From Aculops lycopersici (taxonomy: Eukaryota; Arthropoda; Arachnida; Trombidiformes; Eriophyidae): 64,000 nucleotides of DNA. The notes below the pieces were generated by a model. That model was given only the letters and a program-made list of their open reading frames with translations. It did not search any database and was not told where the DNA came from. Every line of letters starts with the position of its first letter. Within the stretch, counting starts at the first letter, position 1. A program made the position numbers and the translations under genes. Location of the stretch: NCBI GenBank assembly GCA_015350385.1, contig WNKI01000001.1:4366175-4430174 (forward strand), in the 5' to 3' direction. Positions 43,725-54,403 of this stretch are shown here, in pieces.

Positions 43725-46010
43725 CTATTGGGCTCCGGGGTCGAATCCAGCATTATCACAGCCAAAATTGTTATCATCGCTCGCTCGAATAGCATTGGGG
43801 TTATCAGTATTACTATTACTATTGTTATTATCATGATTTTTAATGGTTGTTGTTGCCTTCGAGGCCGAGGTATTGAATGAAACCCGTTTGCTATTACGGT
43901 GGTGATTTGTTGTCGCTGTGGTCAGTGTGAAACTTGTGATGTTTACATTTTGCTGACTGCTCGGGGTATTGATATGATGAGTATTGTTGTGATTTGTATT
44001 GGTCGTATGATTGTTAATAGAAACTCTCTGACTAGCAAGTGGATTCATGAGGCTCGTTGACCTGTTGTTGTTGTTGTTGTGATTCCTACTACTTGAGGCG
44101 TGATGATTCCTCTTCGCTTTATCATTTGCTCTATTCTTGAGATTCATTTCATTCATGGCAAATGCTCCATCGTTTCCATTGTTGTTCTTGTTGTTATGAT
44201 TGTTTCCAGTTGGAGGCCGCGAGTTTGTAGTAACCATCTTGTCGAGAAACTTAAACATAAAGGACTTGGCGACGATTCGTCGGAAGGGTTGACTTAGGAA
44301 GCCAAATATAATTGGATTCATAGCGGCCGATAGGGAGGCGGAGAGTTGTGAGTAGAAGGCCAATTGGAAGAACCAGGGCGAGGGGACAGCTTCGTTGCGG
44401 AAATGCCGATAGATGATAGTGAATTGCAGTGGCGCCCAACAGATAATTGAGGTGAGCAAATAAGAGACTAGAATCTTGACTATCCTCCGACGATACCTCA
44501 TATTGATTGACAACGAGGAGTTGCTACTCACTGAGCTTGTCCTCTCGCGTCTAAGTTTGCTCTCGAATTTATCCATCTGAAGCAAAATGATGACTAGAAC
44601 AATGTTCGTGAAGATAATGGGCAAATAGATGAGAAATAGAGTTATCACAACCCAGTAGTATTTGGAGTACTCGATAACTGTGTTGTTTTTGTTGAGGAAC
44701 GGTTTTGAAAAGGTTTTGGGTGAATTAGTTTTTGGTGGATTTAAAGAAATAAAAGCTCTTTAGCTAGCAACAGGTGGGTACCCTACTTACGTTCGCAACA
44801 CCAAACTTCCGTGAGATCCTTCCACTGGCGCTCGCGCAATTGGCGCCAAATAAACAGAGGCGAAGCCATGAGCACCGCGAGTATCCAAATGGCAGTTAGG
44901 GCCAACCACGATTGTTTAATGGAGATTCGCGTTCGGCAAGGTTTGATGACACTCAGAAGCCAGTCTGTAGATAGAACTATGAGTGAGTAGGAGCTTACGA
45001 GGAGACAGGTAACTTTGAGGTTTGGTTTGTCAGTTGTGGTGGTTGCGGTAGTGCTCGCCGCAGAGTGCTCTAGTTTATGATATATACTTACCTTTGACGA
45101 ATCCCTCAAAGCGACAAATGAACGAACCGAGAACGTAAAATTGGTAAATGTCTGTGAATAAAGCTGCATTTGGACACACAATTGTGGTCAAGAGATCAGC
45201 TACTGCCATATTAAGGATGAATATATTTGTTGGCTTTGATCTAAATGGTTTAAATTTGCACATTGAGTAGATTATAGTTAGATTTCCCACAATTCCAAGT
45301 AATAGAATGGGAGCCACCAATGACACTCTGAGTAAAATTTCGCCAACTTCCTTTCTGATCCAAACTTCCGAGAAATCTGAAAAGTTCATCTCCTCGGGGC
45401 AAAAGTTCATTCTGTCATAAATGTTACTATCTGAACAATTGATCTGGGATCCAGGTAAAGTAGACGATTGGCATTCTTCCGTTTGTTTGAAGTAATTAGC
45501 GAGCGCGTCGCTTGGAAAGAAGGTAGTAGTTGAAGACGCGGTTGCCGCCATCGTCGTCGTCGTCGTTGTCGTGGCAGTCGTCGTTTGGCTAGAAGATAGA
45601 GGCGACATTGCGACTGAGTTGGTGGCGAGCAAATTGTCAAGCTCATTTTCATGTCCAGGTGAGTGATGGTCACTACCGCCAAAGTGATACGACGCTCCCG
45701 AGCCCAGAGCTTGAGATTGCTGGTTATTTGTTTCTAGTTCCACTTTACTCACCTGTTGATCGGTCAGGTCAAAGTCGGCCGAGTTGGTCGTTGTTGTACT
45801 GGGAAGAGTCCCGGGGTTTGAGGATGCGAGGAGACTTGAGAAACTAAAGCCGTGACTCGATGGCGGCTGTTGGAGGTGGTTGTTGTTATTATGGTTATTG
45901 CTGTTGTCGAGTTCGAACTCGATTCCAATGGCTGTCGTCTTTGGTGTTGTCGTCGTCGTATTTGTATCGATTTTAGTGGTGCGCCGACCGAGCAGCATGA
46001 CCAATTTCAT
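43725..46010 (-). CDS. Class A (rhodopsin-like) GPCR with DWL for DRY
   Basis: Orphan seven-helix receptor, probably of peptide type. Exons on the minus strand: 46010-45092, 45012-44791 and 44677-43725. The introns (79 and 113 bp) begin GTAAGT and end AAAG and ACAG, both phase 1. The protein has ~697 residues. The open frame extends to 46037 only via a TTG, so I use the ATG at 46010. A ~215-residue Thr/Asn-rich extracellular N-terminus precedes TM1 (GN1.50), TM2 (NMAVAD, D2.50), Cys3.25 (ICRFEG), TM4 (W4.50), TM5 (P5.50), TM6 (CWAP) and TM7 (NPIIF). Counting 24 residues from Cys3.25 reaches STDWLLSV, so position 3.50 is Trp, not Arg. The ~180-residue cytoplasmic tail is Asn-rich. The ligand cannot be assigned. 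Confidence 0.93.
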
Positions 46011-47974
46011 TGGTTTACATGCAAACCATTGAAACAATAGTGTCTTCTTCGCCTGTTACCTCCTCTTGTCCAGTTCTCATCAAATTCAATTCTTTATCGA
46101 CTCACCTAATAGCAAGCAGTCAATCTTAAACTTAATCTCTCAGTGTCGAGAGTCAAATTTCACAGGATTGAGATGCTCCCAAAGCCTCGGCGCAATGGAA
46201 CGCAACGCGACCACCGCAACCAGGATTGTGCAAATTGCTACCAAGTTGCTGCTCTCTTTCTCCTCCTCGTCGACGTAAAGTTTGTCTGTTAATGTTGTTC
46301 TGATGATTTGAATGGAGTTGCACCAGACTGGCGACCAATACCACGAGTGACTCGTAGAATCACTACGATAGCAATGGAATTGAATGAATTCAAAAGCGAT
46401 CATTGGCAGCGACTGCGAGCAATTAGATCGCTTATCTGCAATTTTATTTGCAACCACCAATACAACCATCACCACCAACAGTCTTGCCACATTGGAATGT
46501 TTCGCGGGCTAGCCGACCGGCGCTGGTGGTCGGCTTCCATTGGCGACCGGGAGCACCACCAGTGCATTTGAATGGCAATTGAATGGTTTTGCTGGTTTGC
46601 CCTCACTGTGTCTCCGCCTAAATCTTTGCGTTGGTCACATCACTTATTTGGCTCAACGGCTCTATTCAACAAGTGGCCTGGGCCACTTGTTCAACGAACG
46701 CGCTAGCTAGATCACCGCCCCCAAAAGCAGGAGATCTCGCGGCGATCTATCGACGAAAACTTGACGTCGTGGCCAGAGTTGTGGCGAGCAAGCAAGCGAG
46801 TTGAGTTTGCATAACATTAGTTGGAAGTCAAACGCTCGAAGCTAGATTTTGTGCCAAGGTGGAGTCATCATATCTCATCACAGCATTGAATGTGACTGTT
46901 GCCTCGGACTTTCTGGCATTACAACTCAACACAACTTTCGCTCGCTTACTTCGCAGCCTATTCTATTTTGTTTAGGAATCCGAAAAGCGGTGACAGTTTA
47001 ACGGCATTGAGTCGGCGCCACTTTTGCTCAAATCGCCGTTTGTTTTTCTATCAATCAACTTGTATCTCTCGCTCGATAGTGTAGCGAGTAGAAGCGACAA
47101 CAGCCACTGAAGCTCGAACTTGAGAAGGCGGAAGGCCTTTTCTTTTCGCCTCTGTTCCCTCTGTTTGGCTAGAATTCATGTTGACAACAATGCAATTCGC
47201 TGGTCAGTGGCGACAGGTGTCTCAACAGGTTTTTCCACACGCTCGCCTAGCTGCAATTGCCACTGCTTCTGCTATCGCCGCTGCCGCCTGTGAAAAGCAG
47301 CGACATTTTTGTTTGCAAGCAGCAACAGGTTGACTGTTGAGTTGTTTCCAAGCGTTTGGCCTCAAGTGAATGGTGGTTGTGCACCACTTGTAGGCGGCGA
47401 AAAAATTCCCGGCTAGAATTTGCAGCAACCACAAGCTACCAACTTTCCTTCGCTCGGCGACTTGACTTGCAAGCGTCCGCTAAGAATTCCGCCAGTGAAA
47501 CTGACTTTCAAACTTACGACTTGACTACACCCAAGAATTTAGACTTATAACAACAATAATCGATAATTTATTCTAGAGTTAAACGCCAGCGCCAATCTCG
47601 TGCTTGACTTGCATTACAAGAGTGTAATAATCAGCCCAACGCCCAGCAGCAGCCTTCAGTTTGCGTCAGTTTCCGGTAGCTAGCTAGCTTGCTAACAACT
47701 GCAGCCACTTGTTGCAGTTGTTGTGGATACATTTGTTCAACTCTCTGCGGCTCAATTGTAACAACAGTGTGATTGATTATATCGAATCACTCTAGATTCT
47801 CAAATGCCTAATTGATTCCCGAATCCTCGCTGCCTGAGTGTCAAGCGAGTTTTTCGCATAACCATCGTCAAACCGCAAAAGTTATTTGGTTGATGTTAAC
47901 CACAAAGCCACCAACAAAATGAATCACCCTGAAGACTCAATCAAGATTCAACTACCATCCACAGGCGACTCAAG
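46011..47974. other. Divergent spacer between GPCR and REJ-like genes
   Basis: Upstream regions of both genes. There is no supported coding frame. It carries the palindromic motif pair at 46668-46691 and a further CCACTTGTTG at 47705-47714, close to the REJ-like gene start. Confidence 0.55.
46668..46691. repeat. Palindromic pair of the CAACAAGTGG motif
   Basis: AACAAGTGGCC and its exact reverse complement GGCCACTTGTT are separated by two bases (TG). Two copies of the recurrent E-box-like word thus lie head to head, as a dimer-type protein site would. Confidence 0.85.
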
Positions 47975-50900
47975 ATGAAGAGGAGAAAGATTGGAGAAGC
48001 TTTGTGTAAATTTATTGTAACTACTGTAACTATTTTCATATTTATTATTTCAAGTGCCAACAATCTAAACCCAAATTTTATAAGCCGAGTTTCGGCATTA
48101 CAACAAGATGGAGCCCAACAACAAGAACAGCAAGGTGATCAACAAAACCAACAACTAGCTTGGCAGGCTAGACAAATGCCGCCGAGTTGGTCGACCTCGT
48201 CGGCCATCTTACAGCCGCCAAATCCAATCGCCTCGGCGTCTTACCTGTCGTTGGATGGTCTTAGTTTGGTGATTATATTCGACAAACCAGTGAATTTAAC
48301 CTCATCGATTGAATCAGTTGAGCGACGATTGGCAACAAGTGGGAACGAGCAACTTGCTGGCGAGTCGAGCCAGCTGACGAGTCAATCGGTCAACGTACCG
48401 AACCTAACTCGATCGCCTCGTGGAACGACTAGTCCAACAACAGCAAACGAGCCGCCTCTCCCCTTGGCCTCAGATTCCGACGACCAATCGGTGATAGCGT
48501 TAGCAAACGGAAGTGAACTAGATCAATACCAGCGATTAGACGCAACAGGTGTCCGGCGACCGCTATTTACTTGCCCCGACCCCAGGCTTAGTCTGCAGCC
48601 GCCTGAAACAAGTGCTCTAGTTCAAGGAATACAAATTTGCGCTAGATTGTTGACGAAGAAAACCTTGAAATTACTGCACAAATATCGGCTCTACAATTGC
48701 ATTTGGCCAACTCAAGTTCAATTCATCATTCAATTGGGCAAATCGGTCCCCATTTCTACCAACAACCTCAATGGCAATAACAATGGCAACGGGAACAGTG
48801 TTAATAATGGCGCCCCAATTCGCGTTGCCTTCAAGAGGTCGAGTTTATCCTCAAGCGAGGGCTCAAGTTTAAACGAGCGCGAGGTCAGTGTTGAGCTCAA
48901 CCGACTTCCGCTCGAGGGTTTGGGGGTGCCGCTGACGCCAAAATTGGCGCTAACTGGACCGAACCAGGTGCCACCTTGTGGCCAGTTTAGTTTGAGTGCT
49001 CATCTGTCATCGCCCTACGGAACTCAACCGGGTGAGTCGATCTCTTTGACTTGGTCAGTTGAACGAATTGGTTTGATATCATTGCAAGCAACCGGGAACA
49101 GTAACTCAAATAATAATATTAATAATAATAATTTTGTTAATAACAACAATAGTAATAATGCAAGTCAAACTATTGGCAGTCCATTGATTAGCGACGAGGC
49201 AGCGGAAGTTAAGTGGCGAACACTACAGCGACTGGTGGTCACTAACCGGGGCAATAACTTACTTTTGGACGCTCAATTGCTCCAACACCAACCACAAGTT
49301 TACCTATTCCACGTGACCGCAACCTACACAACCCCAATGGCAACCACGAGTCTCAACGCCACCCACCAAGTTGGCAAGATTGACTTTGAAGCGCCAATTG
49401 GCACCATCTATGGCTCGCACCTACTATCGCCGCCTAGCCAATCAACTTTAAGCTCAAGCCAACAGCAGCAGCACCACCACCATCAACAGCAACAGGTGAA
49501 TCCTAGCCAAGAGACTCTATTGCTGGCAGAGGTTCAGGTGCCGGAGTGCGCAAACAACATCAAACAAGTGGGCGTGTATTGGCAGGTTTCCGATTCGCGA
49601 GTTAAATTTGAGCAAACTTATGCGCCCTTTTATCTAATCAAGAAGAACGCTCTACCTGAACAGGCGTCCATTGAGTTTAGGTTGAATCTATTCTACGGAA
49701 TTCGGGTTAAAAAATACGCCTCAGCTGGCACATTGATCCTAACTGGCGACTCAATTTTAGATGCCTCAATCAACGACGGGACTTTGGTTATGAGCGTCGG
49801 CAATGGCGGCGGCGGCGGTGGTGGTGTCATTGGACATAGTCAGGAATTAGCAAGCAATAGACACTTGGATTTGTACGCTGCAAGTCCAATGTCAGACACA
49901 GTGAAGGAAAATAACGACAGGTACACCTACCAGTGGTCCTGCTTCGATGGCAAAACTGCCCAACAGTGCGTTAGAAATCCGCTTGTCGCTAGCAATACAA
50001 GCTCAACTAGATATGAGATTGGCTCAATATTGGCGCCTAATTTTGGCGGTAGCAGTGGTGATAATAGGGGAGTGGGCTCTAATGAGCTCAATGCCAATGG
50101 TCAGCGTTTCGGCCAGCCATCAAGCTCAGCGACAAACTCGGCCGCGGCGGCGACAACGGCAGCTACTCCACTTTTAGACAGACAGCAACAGCGACAGATG
50201 AACTTGAAACTGCCGCTCGGTTGGCTGGAACCGGAAGCGCAACTTTGGTTTGGCTTGCAACGATTCGATAGACAACAGGTGGCGAGTAGTTTGAGTGGTG
50301 GACAACAGCAGCAAGGTAACCAACAGTTGCCACAGGCAAAAACAGCCTACGCTCTTGTGAGTGTGCAGCAGCCAACTTCGTCTGGTCCAACTCTATCTAT
50401 CGGCCCTGTTTTAATTGGCCGCTCGCGCCACTTAGCAAGCGTGAGAAATCCCCTTACAGGTGCGATAGTGTTGGTGGCAGGCGCTCCTGTTGTGGTGATT
50501 GGTCGCTTGGCAAACTCAAATCAACAAGTGGGCTCCTTTGCGTGGCACATGCAAAACGGAGTGCAGCCACTCTATTGGACGGTGAGGAATTCCACGAATC
50601 CCGTGACTGGCGAGCCGGAATTGATTACCGAGTTACAACTAAACCAGAACCTCCTTGTGGCCCATGCACATCACCAGATCCAACTGATTGCTTGCTCTCG
50701 TTTAACTGGAGCCAAGAGCTCGGCTAGCTTAAGTTTGGACATCGTGCAGAGCGTTAGTCAGTGTCGCGTTGAAGTATCCCAGAATCCCCTGAGCAAATCG
50801 CTGGTTGTTTCGGTGGAATTTTGCAACTTGCCACTGGGATTATCGCCGGCAAGCTACCAAATCTACGTCCTGGACACGACAAATTCCGACGGATTTTTAG

Positions 50901-53900
50901 ACGGCAACAACAAACGTGATTCCAGCGACAGCAACCAACCGGAGCCGGCGCAAGAGCAATTCGACGAGTACGCCAATGAAGCGGACGAATCCTATCTGGA
51001 GTCTCAGGCCGAGCCGCTAACCGTGCCACAGTTTTCGCCAGTTTTCGTGCTCAATGGTCTGAGTGGAGCTCTGGGTTTGTTTGGATTCATCAGCTCAAAG
51101 AGTGGCGCAACAGGTGGCAAAGTTTCGCGAGTTCGATTCGGCGCTCGCGTCTGCGATCGACTCCAAAGTTGTCGCATGTTTTACTCGCGACCAATAGGAC
51201 CGGAAATCCTCCTCCCGAATCTAACGCTCACTTCCGGTGGCAACCCAAATGGCAACAACAATCCAAGTGCCGCTCTATCTCTCGCACAGCAAGCGAATAA
51301 TCAGAGGGGTCAAAATCGCGACGAGCTAGAGAGGAGCCAGTCGGTCGCTATGCAAAGCATGATAGATGGCGCCAAGCGAGCCAACATGGCGGGCAGCTCG
51401 ATAGCGGCAATCTCGGTGCTGAATGGAGTGATCACGTTAGCCAGCAAAACTATGCAACAAGTTAGAGATAATTCGAATTCGAATTCAAATTCAAATCCAA
51501 CAGATGGAGTTAGTGGCAAGCTAGTCAGGGAAGATCAAAATGATTTAATCAGTTCGCTGCACGCGGATAAGTTGCGACAGTTCAACTTAATGGCTATGCG
51601 AGATTGTTTGCACTACACAAGTCTCTCATTGCAACGTCACTTTCACTATACCGATTCAGGCCAAACTAATTTGGTTACTCAAACTTTGGCCAAAATTTTG
51701 GCCAGCCAAGAGAGTGGCTTGGAGTTCAAGTTCCGCGCGCTCAGATTGCTGGGCCAAGTGTCGAGACGAAGTGTAGAGCAATCTTTAAACTTGAAACAAA
51801 ATTGCTTGGCCGATTTGCGCAGCATACAATCTGGTTACGAGTCGATATTTGGAACCTTCAACCAATACTCGGTGGCCGACTCCAGTAGCAATGGCGCTGG
51901 TGGTCACAAGTCACACCACAGGCTCAATCAGCGTCACTCGAGTGGTGGCGTGAATGGTGGCGGCGGCGGCGGCAACCATCAGGCGGCAGCCTTCAGGTCC
52001 AACTCGGGAGATATAAATAATAATAACAGTGATATCAAATCAGCGCCAAGTATTAACGTGGCGCCGGATGGCGGCGATCCCATTGGTTTGCTATCGCCAC
52101 AGGGATCTCCGAATGTTTCGATGTCGTCGTCGTCGTCGTCGGCAAATATGTTTTCGCCACACTCGCCTATGAGTCCGCTGGCCTTAGCGCAACAAGCACA
52201 CCTACTATCAACCGGAACTCCAATTGGCGGCGCGGTGGTTGTCAATCCAAATGCCAATAGCAATAATAGTCGGCGCAAAAGGGAGGAGGCCATTTTGGCT
52301 TACTTGCGGTACGCGCGGCAAGCCTACCGCTCGCTGGTGGCTGCAGTTGCGGTTCAACTTCCCCTGGGTGCTAGTCATCAACTTGCTCACTTTGCGGGAG
52401 GCGCCACAGTGTCACCCGCCTCGCCTGCAACAAGTGGCCCAAGTGCCGATCTGGAGTCAAGAGGAGCCAGGCTTACGGCGGCCTCGTCCGCTGCGCCCGC
52501 AACTGTAACGTCACCGTTGCAGTCGAGGAAATACCAGAAGCAGCAGCAGCAGCAGCAACATAAACAACAGAAACATCAACAAGTGGTCGCGCCGGGCCAT
52601 GTCTCGTTCGGGTTGGCAAGCTTGCCATTGCAACTGCTACTCCAGCGATCAAGATCTGACTCAACAAGTGGTAGTGGTGGCTCTGGTGGTCGTCAGCAAC
52701 ATTCGACGCTGTTTAGGAGTACAGGCACAACCGGGGCGACACAACCGACGGCAAGACTGGCAACGGGCCAAATGTTGCAAGTTGAGGCGAGCAATTTGCG
52801 CTCAGAGCGAGAGAGTCAACAAACTTTAGCTAGCAACACAAATCAACAAGTGGCCATACTCAGCTCGCTGGCCCATCAAACGCAACTTTCGCCCAGCGAA
52901 CCCATTGACGTGGATCTGAATGAATTTGGCTCAGTCTCCATATTGTTCCAAGAGCAAGCGGCTCTAGCAAACAAGTTGCGCACTTCCCTCGAACGCCGTC
53001 AGCTGAGATGTCGAAACGACACAGCGACACCTACCTTTGCGGGCGCCACCATCGGAGCAGCTGCAAGTGGTGGCACGGGCAAGTCAACGAGCGGAAGTGG
53101 TTGCTCGAGTTTTGTGCTCGCGCTCACGACCTTCACGGGAAAGGCGCCCTTTAGGTCGCTCGACGAGGGCGCCAAGTGGCTGCGAGTTCCCATCGTTGAG
53201 CTGTCGCTCCTCTCGCCCATTGATGGCTCAAATCTGCAGGATTTTCTACTTCAATCTGCAGATTCAAGGAGTCAAGGCGGGAGCAGCAACAACGAGCTCC
53301 AGTTACAAGCCAGCGACTTTAAGGCAATCGTCACCTACACGCTACCTGCTGTGCAATTTCAAAACTCGGATAACAACCAAAACTTGGACAACGTGGACAA
53401 GAGGGAGAAAAAACTCAAGTGTTATAAATTTAGCGAGGAACTGAACGAGTGGCAAGTGTCTGAGGTGCAACAGGAGGCCGAGGAGTCGCTACTCAATAAG
53501 GATGACCAGAGTTCAGGTGTTCTAAATGGCGACCAGCAATCGATGAGGATAATCAAGTGCTCATTTAACTCGTTGGGTGTCTATGGCGCCTTTGTTGGCC
53601 AGCCGCCGTCAAGCGAAAGCTCCCTGCAACTAACCATAATCCTGAGCTCAGTTGCTCTCTTTGGCCTGGTGGCCGTATTCTCAATTCTCGGCTGCTTTGC
53701 CTCCTCGTCGAAATCATCCAGCTCCAATTCACGTTCCTCGGTTACGCGCTCGACCCTTGACGTTGCCCCAAGCAACGACGACCACTACACAGGTAGCGTC
53801 GGCGCCGCTGCTCATTTGGCATCCTCGGCAAGCAGCGATCTGTCCACCTCCTCGACAACCTCAACAATTGGCGGCCAGCTGCACAACCAGCACAGTCGCC

Positions 53901-53971
53901 TCCACGATCGCACCGGCGTTAGTGGCGGCGGCGGCGGCAACTTGCGTGCGTTTGGCCAGTATCCTCTGTGA
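47975..53971 (+). CDS. Large REJ-like single-pass membrane protein
   Basis: 1,998 residues in one 6-kb exon. A signal peptide or anchor occupies residues ~10-33. The ectodomain has features of REJ/polycystin-type proteins: YLSLDGLSLVIIFDKPVN (~90), a Cys-bounded block around LYNCIWPTQVQFIIQLGK (~240), PPCGQFSLSAHLSSPYG (~330) with TWSVERIG, then YQWSCFDG (~650) and SQCRVEVSQNPL (~928). The rest is Ser/Asn/Gln/Gly-rich. A membrane-proximal block (~1735-1875) ends in CYKFSEELNEWQVSE and KCSFNSLGVYGAF, which looks like the end of a GAIN/GPS region without the cleavable His-Leu-Thr/Ser. One membrane span (~1886-1910) is followed by a ~90-residue Ser-rich tail. No polycystin channel or PLAT domain follows. 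Family assignment is by pattern; the function is not known to me. Confidence 0.65.
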   Translation: MKRRKIGEALCKFIVTTVTIFIFIISSANNLNPNFISRVSALQQDGAQQQEQQGDQQNQQLAWQARQMPPSWSTSSAILQPPNPIASASYLSLDGLSLVIIFDKPVNLTSSIESVERRLATSGNEQLAGESSQLTSQSVNVPNLTRSPRGTTSPTTANEPPLPLASDSDDQSVIALANGSELDQYQRLDATGVRRPLFTCPDPRLSLQPPETSALVQGIQICARLLTKKTLKLLHKYRLYNCIWPTQVQFIIQLGKSVPISTNNLNGNNNGNGNSVNNGAPIRVAFKRSSLSSSEGSSLNEREVSVELNRLPLEGLGVPLTPKLALTGPNQVPPCGQFSLSAHLSSPYGTQPGESISLTWSVERIGLISLQATGNSNSNNNINNNNFVNNNNSNNASQTIGSPLISDEAAEVKWRTLQRLVVTNRGNNLLLDAQLLQHQPQVYLFHVTATYTTPMATTSLNATHQVGKIDFEAPIGTIYGSHLLSPPSQSTLSSSQQQQHHHHQQQQVNPSQETLLLAEVQVPECANNIKQVGVYWQVSDSRVKFEQTYAPFYLIKKNALPEQASIEFRLNLFYGIRVKKYASAGTLILTGDSILDASINDGTLVMSVGNGGGGGGGVIGHSQELASNRHLDLYAASPMSDTVKENNDRYTYQWSCFDGKTAQQCVRNPLVASNTSSTRYEIGSILAPNFGGSSGDNRGVGSNELNANGQRFGQPSSSATNSAAAATTAATPLLDRQQQRQMNLKLPLGWLEPEAQLWFGLQRFDRQQVASSLSGGQQQQGNQQLPQAKTAYALVSVQQPTSSGPTLSIGPVLIGRSRHLASVRNPLTGAIVLVAGAPVVVIGRLANSNQQVGSFAWHMQNGVQPLYWTVRNSTNPVTGEPELITELQLNQNLLVAHAHHQIQLIACSRLTGAKSSASLSLDIVQSVSQCRVEVSQNPLSKSLVVSVEFCNLPLGLSPASYQIYVLDTTNSDGFLDGNNKRDSSDSNQPEPAQEQFDEYANEADESYLESQAEPLTVPQFSPVFVLNGLSGALGLFGFISSKSGATGGKVSRVRFGARVCDRLQSCRMFYSRPIGPEILLPNLTLTSGGNPNGNNNPSAALSLAQQANNQRGQNRDELERSQSVAMQSMIDGAKRANMAGSSIAAISVLNGVITLASKTMQQVRDNSNSNSNSNPTDGVSGKLVREDQNDLISSLHADKLRQFNLMAMRDCLHYTSLSLQRHFHYTDSGQTNLVTQTLAKILASQESGLEFKFRALRLLGQVSRRSVEQSLNLKQNCLADLRSIQSGYESIFGTFNQYSVADSSSNGAGGHKSHHRLNQRHSSGGVNGGGGGGNHQAAAFRSNSGDINNNNSDIKSAPSINVAPDGGDPIGLLSPQGSPNVSMSSSSSSANMFSPHSPMSPLALAQQAHLLSTGTPIGGAVVVNPNANSNNSRRKREEAILAYLRYARQAYRSLVAAVAVQLPLGASHQLAHFAGGATVSPASPATSGPSADLESRGARLTAASSAAPATVTSPLQSRKYQKQQQQQQHKQQKHQQVVAPGHVSFGLASLPLQLLLQRSRSDSTSGSGGSGGRQQHSTLFRSTGTTGATQPTARLATGQMLQVEASNLRSERESQQTLASNTNQQVAILSSLAHQTQLSPSEPIDVDLNEFGSVSILFQEQAALANKLRTSLERRQLRCRNDTATPTFAGATIGAAASGGTGKSTSGSGCSSFVLALTTFTGKAPFRSLDEGAKWLRVPIVELSLLSPIDGSNLQDFLLQSADSRSQGGSSNNELQLQASDFKAIVTYTLPAVQFQNSDNNQNLDNVDKREKKLKCYKFSEELNEWQVSEVQQEAEESLLNKDDQSSGVLNGDQQSMRIIKCSFNSLGVYGAFVGQPPSSESSLQLTIILSSVALFGLVAVFSILGCFASSSKSSSSNSRSSVTRSTLDVAPSNDDHYTGSVGAAAHLASSASSDLSTSSTTSTIGGQLHNQHSRLHDRTGVSGGGGGNLRAFGQYPL

Positions 53972-54403
53972 GCCGTTAGATGCAAATTCAAGTTTAGTTC
54001 AGCCGAATGGAAGAGGTAGACAAAGCGAGCAGTAAATGTAGAAAAAGAAAAAAGATTAGTAAGATACGATTCAACAGGTTTCCCAGTTCTAGGTAAACTC
54101 TTCTTATAACTTTAATCGGGTAGTAGGAAGTATCTGGCTCATCTCGGCATGTTGGCGAGACGATTCAATGCAACAAGTAGGCGATTTGGTAGTGGTGGTG
54201 GTTGTGGCGGTGATGGTGGTGGTGATAGTGGTGAATCAGTATAAGTTAACCCTCTCATTTCGATGGTCTCAAGGCTTGCAAATTTACATTCATTATCAGG
54301 AGCGACTAGTTTTCTTTGCTTCCCTCCGTATACCTTGAGCCAGTGGCCTTCGCCGTCGTGATGCCGCTCATCTTGTGATGCAATTGAGAGGCGATGCAGA
54401 ATT
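53972..54403. other. Convergent 3' spacer
   Basis: The 3' ends of the REJ-like and brummer genes face each other here. It holds a GGTGGT-rich tract near 54190-54235 and no gene. Confidence 0.6.

Noticed and set aside
43725..44648. Separate 307-residue receptor gene
   Set aside because: It is the third exon of the GPCR; TM1-TM4 are in the two upstream exons and the splice phases match.
46011..46037. Longer GPCR start at 46037
   Set aside because: That start is TTG; the first in-frame ATG is at 46010.
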